Shown here: positions 1 through 9,102 of the stretch, piece after piece
How positions within the stretch are numbered: the first letter of the stretch is position 1
Layout of the letters: each line of letters starts with the position of its first letter
Source of the DNA: Pseudomonas parasichuanensis
Lineage (GTDB): Bacteria > Pseudomonadota > Gammaproteobacteria > Pseudomonadales > Pseudomonadaceae
Reading direction: 5' to 3'
DNA length: 45,527 nt
NCBI RefSeq assembly: GCF_021601385.1
Contig: NZ_BQHO01000040.1
Span: 1 to 45,527 of the forward strand
Notes under the pieces: model-generated
Seen by the model: only the letters and a program-made list of their open reading frames with translations
Told to the model about the DNA's origin: nothing
The model's database searches: none
Made by a program: the position numbers and the translations under genes

Positions 1-61
1 GGGTCGTAAATAGTGAGAAAGGGTCGGGGAGGGATAAGTGCGAGGGTGAATCTACCGCATG

Positions 62-139
62 CCCTGTGGGAGCGGGTTCACCCGCGGATGCGTCGGTGGC
101 TTCACTAAAGCATTCGCGGGTAAACCCGCTCCCACAGGG
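62..139. repeat. Inverted REP pair (BIME)
   Basis: Two convergent REP units: CCCTGTGGGAGCGGG at the left is the exact inverse of the right end, and CACCCGCG/CGCGGGTAA follow on the inside. It lies downstream of the minus-strand PP0621-family gene. Nothing else is recognised in bases 1-147. Confidence 0.9.
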
Positions 140-147
140 TTTTGTGT

Positions 148-378
148 TCAGCCCTGGCGCCCAGGCCCCTGCTCCAGGTGCTGCTGGCTGCAATACCAGT
201 CCTTGCCCAGCTGTAAGGCACGGTCATTGGGCAGGTGCACGCCGCAGTGGGCGCAACGCACCATTCGCAGCGGGTCGTCGAGGCGCGGCTCGGCGGGGGA
301 TTGCTGGCTGGTCTTGAACTTGCGCCACAGCCAGAACGCGGCGGCGATCAGGGCGATCCAGAAAAGTAGGCGAACCAT
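148..378 (-). CDS. PP0621-family small membrane protein
   Basis: A 76-residue protein with one N-terminal membrane segment (about residues 3-18, LLFWIALIAAAFWLW) followed by a basic stretch. The C-terminal domain carries a zinc-finger-like Cys pair (MVRCAHCGVHLP) and a later Cys in a DWYCSQQH context. It matches the Pseudomonas protein family named after PP0621, whose function is not known. It follows bamD on the same strand after a terminator, so it is probably transcribed separately. The Cys pattern suggests a bound metal; that is inference. Confidence 0.8.
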   Translation of the reverse strand: MVRLLFWIALIAAAFWLWRKFKTSQQSPAEPRLDDPLRMVRCAHCGVHLPNDRALQLGKDWYCSQQHLEQGPGRQG

Positions 379-427
379 GGTGTCCAGCTTGTCGAGAGAA
401 GAAGCCGACAGTCTAGGGCGCGGCCAA

Positions 428-454
428 TAAAAAAGGGAGGCCTCGGGCCTCCCT
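428..454 (-). terminator. Rho-independent terminator of bamD
   Basis: On the minus strand a GGGAGGCC stem, CGA loop and GGCCTCCC stem is followed by a run of six T. It begins about 20 bases after the bamD stop codon. Confidence 0.85.
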
Positions 455-472
455 TCTTCGTCGTGCGGTGGA

Positions 473-1492
473 TCAGTCGAACAGACCGAAGGTCATGTAG
501 CTGAACCACGAGCGGTCTTTCTCGGCCTCTTTCGGGCCTTCCGGCAGGATCGGGTCGCCGTTTTCGTCTTTAGGCAGCAGGTCGGCCGGCATTTCGGAGC
601 GGGCGTCCTGGAACTGGCGAACCACGTCCTGGTTGGCGCGGGTCTCGCCTGGTGGCAGCGGCGTCTCGGTCTCGATCAGGCCCAGGGTGGCCTTCGACAG
701 CCAGGAGCGGTTGCCGTTTTCATCCTGGGTGGCGACGAACTGGCCATCGACCAGGCTCGGGTGGTTCGGGTAGTTGAGCTTGAGGGTTTCCAGGCTGGTG
801 GCGGCCAGTTCGTCCAGGTGCATGTGCTGGTACGACTCGACCATCACTGCCAGGCCGTCGCCGACCGATGGGGTTTCCTGGAAGTTCTCGACCACGTAGC
901 GGCCACGGTTGGCGGCAGCCACGTAGGCCTCGCGGCTCAGGTAGTAGTTGGCCACGTGGATTTCGTAGCTGGCCAGCAGGTTGCGCAGGTAGATCATGCG
1001 CTGCTTGGCGTCTGGCGAGTAACGGCTGTTGGGGAAGCGGCTGGTCAGCTGGGCGAACTCGTTGTACGAGTCGCGGGCGGCGCCCGGGTCACGCTTGGTC
1101 ATGTCCAGCGGCAGGAAGCGCGCCAGCAGGCCGCGGTCCTGGTCGAACGAGGTCAGGCCTTTCAGGTAGTAGGCGTAGTCGACGTTCGGGTGCTGCGGGT
1201 GCAGGCGGATGAAGCGCTCGGCGGCGGACTTGGCGGCCTCTGGCTCGGAGTTCTTGTAGTTGGCGTAGATCAGCTCGAGCTGGGCCTGGTCGGCGTAGCG
1301 GCCGAACGGGTAGCGCGACTCCAGGGCCTTGAGCTTGTTCACGGCGCTGGTGTAGCTGGAGTTGTCCAGATCAGCCTGGGCCTGCTGGTACAGCTCGGCC
1401 TCGCTGAGGTTCTCGTCAATGACTTCCTTGTTCGAGGAACAGGCAGCGGTGAGCCCGAGGATGGCGATCAGCAGCAGGTGTTTCACTTGCAT
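473..1492 (-). CDS. bamD: Outer membrane assembly lipoprotein BamD (ComL)
   Basis: 339 residues. Essential lipoprotein of the BAM complex, which folds beta-barrel proteins into the outer membrane. The start is the ATG at 1492, giving a lipoprotein signal [18 protein letters not shown] with the lipidated Cys at residue 18; the reading frame runs further upstream but that extension has no signal-peptide character. TPR-type helices follow ([41 protein letters not shown]), the usual BamD architecture. The protein is longer than E. coli BamD (about 245 aa), with a C-terminal extension of the kind seen in pseudomonads. It is divergent from rluD, a conserved arrangement in Pseudomonas. Confidence 0.95.
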   Translation of the reverse strand: MQVKHLLLIAILGLTAACSSNKEVIDENLSEAELYQQAQADLDNSSYTSAVNKLKALESRYPFGRYADQAQLELIYANYKNSEPEAAKSAAERFIRLHPQHPNVDYAYYLKGLTSFDQDRGLLARFLPLDMTKRDPGAARDSYNEFAQLTSRFPNSRYSPDAKQRMIYLRNLLASYEIHVANYYLSREAYVAAANRGRYVVENFQETPSVGDGLAVMVESYQHMHLDELAATSLETLKLNYPNHPSLVDGQFVATQDENGNRSWLSKATLGLIETETPLPPGETRANQDVVRQFQDARSEMPADLLPKDENGDPILPEGPKEAEKDRSWFSYMTFGLFD

Positions 1493-1539
1493 GGCGGCTT
1501 GCGTCCCTTTGACGGCCGCTGTCTTGGGCGGTGCCGTCC

Positions 1540-1548
1540 TGTTATGAT
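1540..1548 (+). promoter_or_regulatory. Possible extended -10 promoter for rluD
   Basis: TGTTATGAT fits an extended -10 element (TGnTATnnT) about 95 bases before the rluD start, within the bamD-rluD divergent gap. No convincing -35 hexamer lies at 16-18 bp, so the call rests on the -10 alone. Confidence 0.35.
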
Positions 1549-1641
1549 GAGCGCCCCCGGCCAAACCCCGGGGCAAAAGAAGCCGTATTTAACCACAAGC
1601 ACGCAGCCGAAACCAAAGGCTGTACGTCCGCCGAATTGAGC

Positions 1642-2604
1642 ATGTCCGAGATCATTCAACTTAGCGCAGAGGTCCCGTCCGAACTGGGCGGCCAACGCCT
1701 CGACCAGGTCGCCGCCCAACTGTTCGCCGAGTACTCGCGTTCGCGCCTGACTTCGTGGATCAAGGACGGCCGCCTGACCGTCAATGACGCGGTACTGCGG
1801 CCGCGCGACACCGTTCACAGTGGCGACCTCCTGGCCCTTCAGGCCGAACAGGAAGCCCAGGGTGAATGGGTGGCCCAGGATATCGAGCTGGACATCGTCT
1901 ATGAAGACGACCAGATCCTGGTGATCAACAAGCCCGCCGGGCTGGTGGTCCACCCGGCGGCCGGCCATGCCGATGGCACCTTGCTCAACGCCCTGCTGCA
2001 CCATGTGCCGGACATCGTCAATGTGCCGCGCGCGGGCATCGTGCATCGCCTGGACAAGGACACCACCGGCCTGATGGTGGTGGCCAAGACCCTGCAGGCG
2101 CAGACCAAGCTGGTCGAGCAGCTGCAGAGCCGCTCCGTCAGCCGCATCTATGAATGCATCGTGGTGGGCGTGGTGATTGCCGGCGGCAAGATCGATGCGC
2201 CGATCGGCCGTCACGGCGGCCTGCGCCAGCGCATGGCGGTCACCGACGGTGGCAAGCCGGCGGTCAGCCACTACCGGGTGCTCAAGCGCTTCCGTTCGCA
2301 CACCCATGTGCGGGTCAAGCTGGAAACCGGCCGGACCCACCAGATCCGCGTGCACATGGCCCATGTCGGTTATCCATTGGTCGGCGACCAGACCTACGGC
2401 GTGCGTTTTCGCATTCCACCGGCCGCCAGCGTGACCATGGTCGAGGCGGTGAAGAACTTCCCGCGCCAGGCCCTGCACGCACGTTTCCTGGCCCTGGATC
2501 ACCCGACCACCGGTGAGCGTATGGAATGGAAGTCGGAGCTGCCGGACGACTTCAAGTGGCTGCTGTCGTTGCTCGAGCAGGACCGCGAGAGCTTCATCGG
2601 ATGA
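1642..2604 (+). CDS. rluD: 23S rRNA pseudouridine synthase RluD
   Basis: 320 residues. Makes pseudouridines 1911, 1915 and 1917 in helix 69 of 23S rRNA (known for the family). An N-terminal S4 RNA-binding domain (LGGQRLDQVAAQL through RLTVNDAVLRPRDTV, about residues 13-60) precedes the catalytic domain. The signature AGIVHRLDKDTTGLMVVAK holds the catalytic Asp in HRLD, and GRTHQIRVHMAHVGYPLVGD is the second family motif. The ATG at 1642 is chosen because MSEIIQLSAEV is the usual RluD N-terminus. The stop overlaps the pgeF start by 4 bases (ATGA), so the two are translationally coupled. Confidence 0.96.
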   Translation: MSEIIQLSAEVPSELGGQRLDQVAAQLFAEYSRSRLTSWIKDGRLTVNDAVLRPRDTVHSGDLLALQAEQEAQGEWVAQDIELDIVYEDDQILVINKPAGLVVHPAAGHADGTLLNALLHHVPDIVNVPRAGIVHRLDKDTTGLMVVAKTLQAQTKLVEQLQSRSVSRIYECIVVGVVIAGGKIDAPIGRHGGLRQRMAVTDGGKPAVSHYRVLKRFRSHTHVRVKLETGRTHQIRVHMAHVGYPLVGDQTYGVRFRIPPAASVTMVEAVKNFPRQALHARFLALDHPTTGERMEWKSELPDDFKWLLSLLEQDRESFIG

Positions 2605-3341
2605 GTGGCCTGACGCAGTCGCTGATCTTCCCCGACTGGCCGGCCCCGGCCTCGGTACGCGCCTGTGTCACCACCCGCGAGGGCGGCGTCAGCCTGCCGC
2701 CCTACGCCTCCTTCAATCTTGGCGACCATGTGGGTGATGACCCGCAGGCGGTTGCCGAGAACCGTCGCCGCCTCAGTGATGAATTCGCCATCCAGCCCGC
2801 CTGGCTCAAGCAAGTGCATGGGTTGGCGGTGGCGGACGCCAATCCGGCGGTAGTCGCCGAGGCCGACGCCAGCTGGACCGACCAGCCCGGCATTGCCTGC
2901 ACCGTGATGACTGCCGACTGCCTGCCCGCGCTGTTCTGCGACCGTGCCGGCACCCGAGTGGCCGCCGCCCATGCCGGCTGGCGCGGGCTGGCCGGTGGCG
3001 TGCTGGAGGCGACCCTGGACCGTTTGGCCGTGCCGCCTGAAGAGGTACTGGTGTGGCTGGGGCCTGCCATTGGCCCGCAGGCATTTGAAGTGGGTTTGGA
3101 AGTGCGTGATGCGTTCACGGCTGTGCACCCCGAGGCTGCATCAGCCTTTGTCGACGGCGAACGGCCGGGCAAATTGATGGCTGACATCTATAAGCTGGCG
3201 CGGATCCGCCTAGCTGCACGGGGCGTAACTGCCGTGTATGGCGGTGGGTTCTGCACGGTCAGCGATCAACGCTTCTTCTCCTACCGCCGCACCCCGCAGG
3301 GTGGGCGCTTTGCTTCGCTGGTGTGGCTCAGCCCTCGCTAA
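2601..3341 (+). CDS. pgeF: Peptidoglycan editing factor / purine nucleoside phosphorylase, laccase-domain family (PgeF/YfiH)
   Basis: 246 residues. The Cu-oxidase_4 family includes YfiH/PgeF, described as a multicopper-type oxidoreductase, a purine nucleoside phosphorylase and a factor that keeps peptidoglycan composition correct. The zinc/metal ligands are visible: His in LKQVHGLAV, Cys in MTADCLPALF and His in AAHAGWRGLAGG. The start ATG at 2601 overlaps the rluD stop. Family members have about 240-250 residues, so the gene is full length. Confidence 0.92.
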   Translation: MSGLTQSLIFPDWPAPASVRACVTTREGGVSLPPYASFNLGDHVGDDPQAVAENRRRLSDEFAIQPAWLKQVHGLAVADANPAVVAEADASWTDQPGIACTVMTADCLPALFCDRAGTRVAAAHAGWRGLAGGVLEATLDRLAVPPEEVLVWLGPAIGPQAFEVGLEVRDAFTAVHPEAASAFVDGERPGKLMADIYKLARIRLAARGVTAVYGGGFCTVSDQRFFSYRRTPQGGRFASLVWLSPR

Positions 3342-3345
3342 GCCT

Positions 3346-3452
3346 GGGGCCGCTTCGCGGCCCAATCGCTGGCAAGCCAGCTCCCACATGCCAAAGTCTG
3401 TACTGCCCCTGTGGGAGCCGGCTTGCCGGCGATTGGGCTGCGCAGCAGCCCC
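3346..3452. repeat. Inverted REP pair (BIME)
   Basis: Two convergent units: GCTGGCAAGCCAGCTCCCAC and GTGGGAGCCGGCTTGCCGGC. Each is flanked by a small hairpin arm (GGGGCCGCTTCGCGGCCC on the left, GGGCTGCGCAGCAGCCCC on the right). It lies just after the pgeF stop codon. Confidence 0.9.
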
Positions 3453-3504
3453 GGCAATCTCAATCCCACCACCGCCTCTACTGACCTTCGTCAATCCCGC
3501 TACG

Positions 3505-3532
3505 CTTGAATCTTCCAGAATCACCCTTATCT
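3505..3532 (+). promoter_or_regulatory. Probable sigma-32 (RpoH) heat-shock promoter of clpB
   Basis: CTTGAAT, a 12-base spacer, then CCCTTATCT resembles the RpoH consensus (CTTGAAA, spacer, CCCCATnT) with a perfect CTTGAA core. It sits about 75 bases before the clpB start, and clpB is a classical RpoH target. Confidence 0.55.
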
Positions 3533-3607
3533 AGTGGTCATCTCAGGCAGGTTCTTCATACAGGTGCTGTCCATCGCTCCGCCTGCCCTTTATAGGAAGG
3601 TATCCCC

Positions 3608-6172
3608 ATGCGAATAGACCGACTGACCAGCAAGCTGCAATTAGCGTTATCCGATTCCCAATCCCTGGCCGTGGGCATGGACCACCCGGCCATCGAGCCC
3701 CTGCACCTGCTGCAGGCGCTTGTCGACCAGCAGGGCGGCTCGATCAAGCCGCTGCTGATGCAGGTGGGCTTCGACATCAACAGCCTGAAAAAGGCGTTGA
3801 CCAAGGAGCTCGACCAGCTGCCGAAAATCCAGAACCCCACCGGCGACGTGAACATGTCCCAGGACCTGGCGCGCCTGCTCAACCAGGCTGATCGCCTGGC
3901 CCAGCAGAAGGGCGACCAGTTCATCTCCAGCGAACTGGTGGTGCTCGCCGCCATGGACGAGAACAGCAAGGTCGGCAAGTTGCTGCTCGGCCAGGGCGTG
4001 ACCAAGAAGGCCCTGGAAAACGCCATCAACAACCTGCGCGGCGGCGCGGCGGTGAATGACGCCAACGCCGAGGAGTCGCGCCAGGCCCTGGACAAGTACA
4101 CCGTCGACCTCACCAAGCGCGCCGAAGAAGGCAAGCTCGACCCGGTGATCGGGCGTGACGATGAAATTCGCCGCACCGTGCAGGTGCTGCAGCGCCGTAC
4201 CAAGAACAACCCGGTACTGATCGGCGAGCCCGGCGTGGGCAAGACCGCCATCGCCGAAGGCCTGGCCCAGCGCATCATCAACGGTGAAGTGCCCGACGGC
4301 CTGAAAGGCAAGCGCCTGCTGGCGCTGGACATGGGCGCGCTGATCGCCGGTGCCAAGTACCGCGGCGAGTTCGAAGAGCGCCTCAAAGGCCTGCTCAACG
4401 AGCTGTCCAAGCAGGAAGGCCAGATCATCCTGTTCATCGACGAACTGCACACCATGGTCGGCGCCGGCAAGGGCGAGGGCGCCATGGACGCCGGCAACAT
4501 GCTCAAGCCGGCCCTGGCCCGTGGCGAGCTGCACTGCGTAGGTGCCACCACGCTCAACGAGTACCGCCAGTTCATCGAGAAGGACGCCGCCCTCGAGCGC
4601 CGCTTCCAGAAGGTGCTGGTCGAAGAGCCGAGCGAGGAGGACACCATCGCCATCCTGCGCGGCCTTAAAGAGCGCTATGAAGTGCACCACAAGGTAGCGA
4701 TCACCGATGGCGCGATCATCGCCGCGGCCAAGCTCAGCCACCGCTACATCACCGACCGTCAGCTGCCGGACAAGGCCATCGACCTGATCGACGAAGCCGC
4801 CAGCCGCATCCGCATGGAGATCGACTCCAAGCCCGAAGTGCTCGACCGCCTCGACCGCCGTCTGATCCAGCTGAAGGTGGAATCCCAGGCGCTGAAGAAA
4901 GAAGAGGACGAAGCGGCGAAGAAACGCCTGGAAAAACTGACCGAAGAAATCGAGCGGCTGGAGCGTGAGTACTCCGACCTCGAAGAAATCTGGGCCTCCG
5001 AAAAGGCCGAGGTGCAGGGTTCGGCACAGATCCAGCAAAAGATCGAGCAGTCCCGCCAGGAGCTCGAAGCCGCCCGCCGCAAAGGCGACCTCAGCCGCAT
5101 GGCCGAGCTGCAGTACGGGGTCATCCCCGACCTGGAGCGCAGCCTGCAGATGGTCGACCAGCACGGCAAGAGCGACAACCAGCTGCTGCGCAACAAGGTG
5201 ACCGAGGAAGAAATCGCCGAAGTGGTCTCCAAGTGGACCGGCATCCCGGTGGCCAAGATGCTCGAAGGCGAGCGCGAGAAGCTGCTGAAGATGGAAGAGC
5301 TGCTGCACCAGCGGGTGATCGGCCAGCACGAAGCGGTCACCGCCGTGGCCAACGCCGTGCGCCGTTCCCGCGCCGGGCTGTCCGACCCGAACCGCCCCAG
5401 CGGCTCGTTCCTGTTCCTCGGCCCGACCGGCGTGGGCAAGACCGAGCTGTGCAAGGCCCTGGCCGAGTTCCTGTTCGACACCGAAGAGGCCATGGTGCGC
5501 ATCGACATGTCCGAGTTCATGGAGAAACATTCCGTGGCGCGGCTGATCGGTGCCCCACCAGGGTATGTGGGCTATGAAGAGGGTGGGTACCTGACCGAGG
5601 CCGTGCGCCGCAAGCCGTACTCGGTGGTGCTGCTGGACGAGGTGGAGAAAGCCCACCCGGATGTGTTCAACGTGCTGCTGCAGGTACTCGAAGACGGCCG
5701 CCTGACCGACAGCCACGGCCGTACCGTGGACTTCCGCAATACGGTGATCGTGATGACCTCCAACCTGGGCTCGGCGCAGATCCAGGAGCTGGTGGGTGAT
5801 CGCGAAGCGCAGCGTGCGGCGGTAATGGATGCGGTGGGCGCGCACTTCCGGCCCGAGTTCATCAACCGGATCGACGAAGTGGTGGTGTTCGAACCCCTGG
5901 GCCGCGAGCAGATCGCCGGTATCACCGAGATCCAGCTGGGCCGCCTGCGCAGCCGCCTGCTGGAGCGCGAGCTGAGCCTGAGCCTGAGCCCGGAGGCCTT
6001 GGACAAGCTGATCGCCGTGGGTTACGACCCGGTGTATGGCGCACGGCCGCTCAAGCGTGCGATCCAGCGCTGGATCGAAAACCCGCTGGCGCAGTTGATC
6101 CTCGGTGGGCAGTTCCTGCCTGGTGCGGCGATCACCGCCAAGGTGGAAGGCGACGAAATCGTCTTTGCCTGA
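3608..6172 (+). CDS. clpB: ATP-dependent disaggregase ClpB
   Basis: 854 residues, the usual ClpB length. Hexameric AAA+ chaperone that works with DnaK to pull proteins out of aggregates. In order: N-terminal Clp repeats (1-145), AAA-1 with Walker A GEPGVGKT near residue 206 and Walker B ILFIDELH, a coiled-coil middle domain (about 400-530, rich in Glu/Lys/Leu), AAA-2 with GPTGVGKT near 606 and [14 protein letters not shown], and the C-terminal D2-small domain with [12 protein letters not shown]. The start [21 protein letters not shown] is the normal N-terminus and has an AGGAAGG ribosome site. It stands alone between a REP pair and a strong terminator. Confidence 0.98.
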   Translation: MRIDRLTSKLQLALSDSQSLAVGMDHPAIEPLHLLQALVDQQGGSIKPLLMQVGFDINSLKKALTKELDQLPKIQNPTGDVNMSQDLARLLNQADRLAQQKGDQFISSELVVLAAMDENSKVGKLLLGQGVTKKALENAINNLRGGAAVNDANAEESRQALDKYTVDLTKRAEEGKLDPVIGRDDEIRRTVQVLQRRTKNNPVLIGEPGVGKTAIAEGLAQRIINGEVPDGLKGKRLLALDMGALIAGAKYRGEFEERLKGLLNELSKQEGQIILFIDELHTMVGAGKGEGAMDAGNMLKPALARGELHCVGATTLNEYRQFIEKDAALERRFQKVLVEEPSEEDTIAILRGLKERYEVHHKVAITDGAIIAAAKLSHRYITDRQLPDKAIDLIDEAASRIRMEIDSKPEVLDRLDRRLIQLKVESQALKKEEDEAAKKRLEKLTEEIERLEREYSDLEEIWASEKAEVQGSAQIQQKIEQSRQELEAARRKGDLSRMAELQYGVIPDLERSLQMVDQHGKSDNQLLRNKVTEEEIAEVVSKWTGIPVAKMLEGEREKLLKMEELLHQRVIGQHEAVTAVANAVRRSRAGLSDPNRPSGSFLFLGPTGVGKTELCKALAEFLFDTEEAMVRIDMSEFMEKHSVARLIGAPPGYVGYEEGGYLTEAVRRKPYSVVLLDEVEKAHPDVFNVLLQVLEDGRLTDSHGRTVDFRNTVIVMTSNLGSAQIQELVGDREAQRAAVMDAVGAHFRPEFINRIDEVVVFEPLGREQIAGITEIQLGRLRSRLLERELSLSLSPEALDKLIAVGYDPVYGARPLKRAIQRWIENPLAQLILGGQFLPGAAITAKVEGDEIVFA

Positions 6173-6189
6173 TCACGGTTGTAATCATG

Positions 6190-6214
6190 AGCCCCGCGAA
6201 AGCGGGGCTTTTTT
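6190..6214 (+). terminator. Rho-independent terminator of clpB
   Basis: AGCCCCGC, loop GAAA, GCGGGGCT then TTTTT, starting 18 bases after the clpB stop. Confidence 0.92.
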
Positions 6215-6238
6215 ATGAGATTTTTTGCGAATCAGCCT

Positions 6239-6316
6239 CGGCCTCTTCGCGGGTAAACCCGCTCCCACAGGTTATGCGCATTACCTGTAGCAGCGGGTTT
6301 ACCCGCGAAGAGGCCG
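6239..6316. repeat. Inverted REP pair (BIME)
   Basis: CGGCCTCTTCGCGGGTAAAC at the left is mirrored by GTTTACCCGCGAAGAGGCCG at the right, a near-perfect long inverted repeat between the clpB terminator and the tRNA promoter region. Confidence 0.9.
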
Positions 6317-6386
6317 GTGCAGGCACCGCAAAACCCCCGGTTTTCAGGCCATCGACATAACTTGCTGAAAATTTTGAAAAAAACGC

Positions 6387-6415
6387 TTGCACAAAATTCG
6401 GAGTGCCCCTAATAT
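6387..6415 (+). promoter_or_regulatory. Upstream sigma-70 promoter of the tRNA operon (P1)
   Basis: TTGCAC, 17-base spacer, TAATAT. An A/T-rich stretch just upstream (ATTTTGAAAAAAA) could be an UP element. It lies about 200 bases before tRNA-Asn. Confidence 0.6.
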
Positions 6416-6506
6416 TCGCCCCGCTGTCAGGCACTAAGCGAATCACCAGCAACACCGGTGACCGCAAAACAACTTAGAAATCAGTAAGTTGAATGAAAAA
6501 AAGTGG

Positions 6507-6534
6507 TTGACAAGCAAAACGAAGAATGTAGAAT
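6507..6534 (+). promoter_or_regulatory. Main sigma-70 promoter of the tRNA operon (P2)
   Basis: A consensus -35 TTGACA, 16-base spacer and TAGAAT -10, followed by a G/C-rich discriminator (AGCCGG). This is the usual layout of stringently controlled stable-RNA promoters. It lies 87 bases before tRNA-Asn. Confidence 0.8.
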
Positions 6535-6620
6535 AGCCGGCCTCAGCAGCGACAACGCGAAAGCGGATAGCTAAAGAGATCGAAGCTAACACAAGCTTCG
6601 AAGTTGTACCGAAGTTCAGT

Positions 6621-6696
6621 TCCGCGATAGCTCAGTCGGTAGAGCAAATGACTGTTAATCATTGGGTCCCTGGTTCGAGTCCAGGTCGCGGAGCCA
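6621..6696 (+). tRNA. tRNA-Asn (GTT)
   Basis: A 76-base cloverleaf with encoded CCA. The acceptor stem TCCGCGA pairs with TCGCGGA, the anticodon loop CTGTTAA gives GTT, and the T loop is TTCGAGT. It is first in a three-tRNA operon. Confidence 0.97.
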
Positions 6697-6700
6697 ATCT

Positions 6701-6777
6701 CGGGGTGTAGCGCAGTCCGGTAGCGCGCCTGCTTTGGGAGCAGGATGTCAGGAGTTCGAATCCCCTCACCCCGACCA
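6701..6777 (+). tRNA. tRNA-Pro (TGG)
   Basis: 77 bases with encoded CCA. The acceptor CGGGGTG pairs with CACCCCG, the anticodon stem is CCTGC/GCAGG around the loop TTTGGGA, and the anticodon is TGG. It begins 5 bases after tRNA-Asn. Confidence 0.97.
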
Positions 6778-6783
6778 TTTTCA

Positions 6784-6859
6784 GGGTCGTTAGCTCAGTT
6801 GGTAGAGCAGTTGGCTTTTAACCAATTGGTCGTAGGTTCGAATCCTACACGACCCACCA
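6784..6859 (+). tRNA. tRNA-Lys (TTT)
   Basis: 76 bases with encoded CCA. The acceptor GGGTCGT pairs with ACGACCC, and the anticodon loop CTTTTAA gives TTT. It is last in the operon and followed directly by the terminator. Confidence 0.97.
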
Positions 6860-6866
6860 TGTAAAG

Positions 6867-6896
6867 AGGGCATCTCGAAAGAGATGCCCTTTTTCT
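6867..6896 (+). terminator. Terminator of the tRNA operon
   Basis: AGGGCATCTC, loop GAAA, GAGATGCCCT followed by TTTTC: a 10-bp stem ending 7 bases after tRNA-Lys. Confidence 0.93.
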
Positions 6897-6961
6897 TTTG
6901 CCCGCGATTTATAGCCCCGCCCTTGCTACCCTGTGTGCTTTGCCCGCAGGAGCGCCGCAGC

Positions 6962-7498
6962 ATGCCTTTGAAAGCCAGCGTATTCATCGCCACCAGCCTG
7001 GATGGCTTCATCGCCCGTGAAGACGGCGGCCTTGATTGGTTGATGGGGGCGACCGAGTCGGCCGATGACCATGGCTATGCGGGGTTCATGGCCGGCGTCG
7101 ATACGCTGGTGATGGGGCGTGGCACCTTCGACAAGGTCATGACCTTTGGCCAGTGGCCCTATCCGGAAACCCGCGTGGTGGTGGTCAGCGCCAGCCTGGC
7201 AGCGTTGCCCGCCAATGCACCGGGGCAAGTCGAGCTGCATCCCGGGCCGATCCCTGAGCTACTTGAGCACCTGCAGGCCACGGGCGCGAAAAGCCTGTAC
7301 CTGGATGGCGGCAAGCTGATTCAGGGGTTCTTGCGTGAGGGGTTGGTGAACGAGCTGACCATTACCCGCATTCCCGTGCTGCTGGGGCAGGGGATACCGC
7401 TGTTTGGCGAGTTGGCGAAGGATGTGCTGTTGCAGCACATGAAGACGACCAGTTACGAGAGTGGGTTCGTGCAGAGCACGTATCGCGTGGTCAGATAG
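6962..7498 (+). CDS. Dihydrofolate reductase-family (RibD C-terminal-like) protein
   Basis: 178 residues with the RibD-C/DHFR-like fold. Family marks are FIATSLDGFIAREDGGLDWL at the N-terminus, LVMGRGTFDKV in the middle and LYLDGGKLIQGFLREGLV, the substrate/NADPH pocket, near residue 115. The ATG at 6962 is chosen because it follows a GCAGGAG ribosome site and gives the conserved short N-terminus. Homologues are annotated as NADPH-dependent reductases of unknown substrate. Being monocistronic and next to tRNAs, it has no informative context. Confidence 0.85.
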   Translation: MPLKASVFIATSLDGFIAREDGGLDWLMGATESADDHGYAGFMAGVDTLVMGRGTFDKVMTFGQWPYPETRVVVVSASLAALPANAPGQVELHPGPIPELLEHLQATGAKSLYLDGGKLIQGFLREGLVNELTITRIPVLLGQGIPLFGELAKDVLLQHMKTTSYESGFVQSTYRVVR

Positions 7499-7508
7499 AT
7501 CGCGTCAA

Positions 7509-7710
7509 GGCCATCGCTGGCAAGCCAGCTCCCACAGGTCCAGCACACGCCTTTAGGATGGCGCGGTCCATGTGGGAGCAACTGTCTTGAGTTGCTAGTA
7601 CTGGCCTCATCGCTGGCAAGCCAGCTCCCACAGGGATATCGGCTGGTTTGGGCTCATGCGGTCGGGGTGGGAGCCGGCTTGCCGGCGAAAGGGCTGCAAG
7701 GCAGCCCCAG
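7509..7710. repeat. Cluster of three REP units
   Basis: Three units: GGCCATCGCTGGCAAGCCAG at 7509, CATCGCTGGCAAGCCAGCTC at 7608 and GTGGGAGCCGGCTTGCCGGC at 7667. A partial GTGGGAGCAACTG lies between the first two. The cluster fills the gap between two convergent genes. Confidence 0.88.
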
Positions 7711-7722
7711 GATCTTGAATCC

Positions 7723-9018
7723 TCAGTGCAGCTTCAGCCGCGGCTCAGTCCCGCGCCCAATCTTGCTCCCCAGTATCAGCATCAAGGTCCGGAAGGTCCC
7801 GTAAAGCGCCATCTGGTGCATGCGATATAGCGACACATAGAACATCCGCGCCAGCCAGCCCTCCAGCTTCACGCTGCCCATCAGGTTACCCATCAGGTTG
7901 CCCACCGCCGAGAAGCGCGACAGCGACACCAGCGAGCCATAGTCCTTGTACTCGTAGGTCGGCAGCGCCTTGTTCTCCAGACGCGCCTTCAGGCTCTTGG
8001 CCAGCAACGAAGCCTGCTGGTGCGCGGCCTGGGCCCGTGGCGGCACGTTGCGGTCGCTGCCAGGCTGCGGGCAGGCGGCGCAATCGCCAAAGGCGAAGAT
8101 ATTGTCGTCGCGGGTGGTTTGCAGGGTCGGGCGCACCACCAGCTGGTTGATACGGTTGGTTTCCAGGCCGTCGATGTCCTTCAGGAAGCCCGGCGCACGA
8201 ATACCCGCCGCCCACACCTTCAGGCTGGCCTGGATCACTTCGCCGGACGCCGTTTTCAGGCCATCTTCGGTCACTTCACTGACCGAGGCGTTGGTCATTA
8301 CCGTCACCCCGAGTTTTTCCAGGGTCTTGTGCACGGGCACGCTGATGCGCTCTGGCAGCGCTGGCAGTACGCGCGGGCCGGCCTCGATGAGGGTGATGTG
8401 CATGTCCTTTGGCTGGATCTTGTCCAGGCCATAGGCCGCCAGCTCATGGGCGGCGTTGTGCAGCTCGGCCGCCAGCTCGACACCGGTGGCACCGGCGCCG
8501 ACGATGGCCACGCTGATCTTCTCGCTGGCCACATCGCCCGCGTGGGCGCGCAGGTAGTGGTTGAGCAGTTGCTGGTGGAAGCGCTCGGCCTGCTTACGGC
8601 TGTCGAGGAACAGGCAGTGCTGCGCCGCGCCCAGGGTACCGAAGTCGTTGGTGTTGCTGCCCACGGCGATCACCAGGCTGTCGTAGCCGATGGTGCGCGC
8701 AGGCAGCAGCTCACGGCCCTCGTCATCGAGGGTCGCCGCCAGCTGGATCATTTTGCTTTCGCGGTCCAGGCCACTCATGCGGCCCATCTGGAAGTTGAAG
8801 TGGTTCCACTTGGCCTGGGCCACGTAGTTCAGTTCATCTTCCGAGGAGTTCAGCGAACCGGCCGCCACTTCGTGCAGCAGTGGCTTCCAGATGTGCGTCA
8901 GGTTGGCATCAACCAGGGTGATCTCGGCCTGTTTGCGCTTGCCCAGGCTTTTACCCAGGCGGGTCGCCAGTTCCAGGCCGCCGGCGCCGCCGCCGACAAT
9001 CACGATGCGATGAGTCAT
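7723..9018 (-). CDS. ndh: Type II NADH:quinone oxidoreductase (NDH-2)
   Basis: 431 residues. Single-subunit, non-proton-pumping flavoprotein that passes electrons from NADH to quinone at the inner membrane face. The FAD-binding Rossmann motif is VIVGGGAGGLELATRLG at residues 5-21. The NADH-binding motif is VAIVGAGATGVELAAEL near residue 172, and the second FAD contact is NIFAFGDCAACP near 307. The amphipathic C-terminus (LEGWLARMFYVSLYRMHQMAL) is typical for membrane attachment. A small DUF3094 gene lies 84 bases upstream on the same strand. Confidence 0.95.
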   Translation of the reverse strand: MTHRIVIVGGGAGGLELATRLGKSLGKRKQAEITLVDANLTHIWKPLLHEVAAGSLNSSEDELNYVAQAKWNHFNFQMGRMSGLDRESKMIQLAATLDDEGRELLPARTIGYDSLVIAVGSNTNDFGTLGAAQHCLFLDSRKQAERFHQQLLNHYLRAHAGDVASEKISVAIVGAGATGVELAAELHNAAHELAAYGLDKIQPKDMHITLIEAGPRVLPALPERISVPVHKTLEKLGVTVMTNASVSEVTEDGLKTASGEVIQASLKVWAAGIRAPGFLKDIDGLETNRINQLVVRPTLQTTRDDNIFAFGDCAACPQPGSDRNVPPRAQAAHQQASLLAKSLKARLENKALPTYEYKDYGSLVSLSRFSAVGNLMGNLMGSVKLEGWLARMFYVSLYRMHQMALYGTFRTLMLILGSKIGRGTEPRLKLH

Positions 9019-9102
9019 GGGGATATCTCACAAGTTTTACGAAATTCCTGGGCACAAGGCCCGGCCGCAACACAGCAGAGGGGAGGGCGAGCGCAAGGCA
9101 GC

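Noticed and set aside
3647-5845. A 732-codon open frame antisense to clpB
   Set aside because: It is the high-GC shadow of clpB: rich in His, Gln, Leu and Val in runs, no domain, no ribosome site, and clpB is unmistakable on the other strand.
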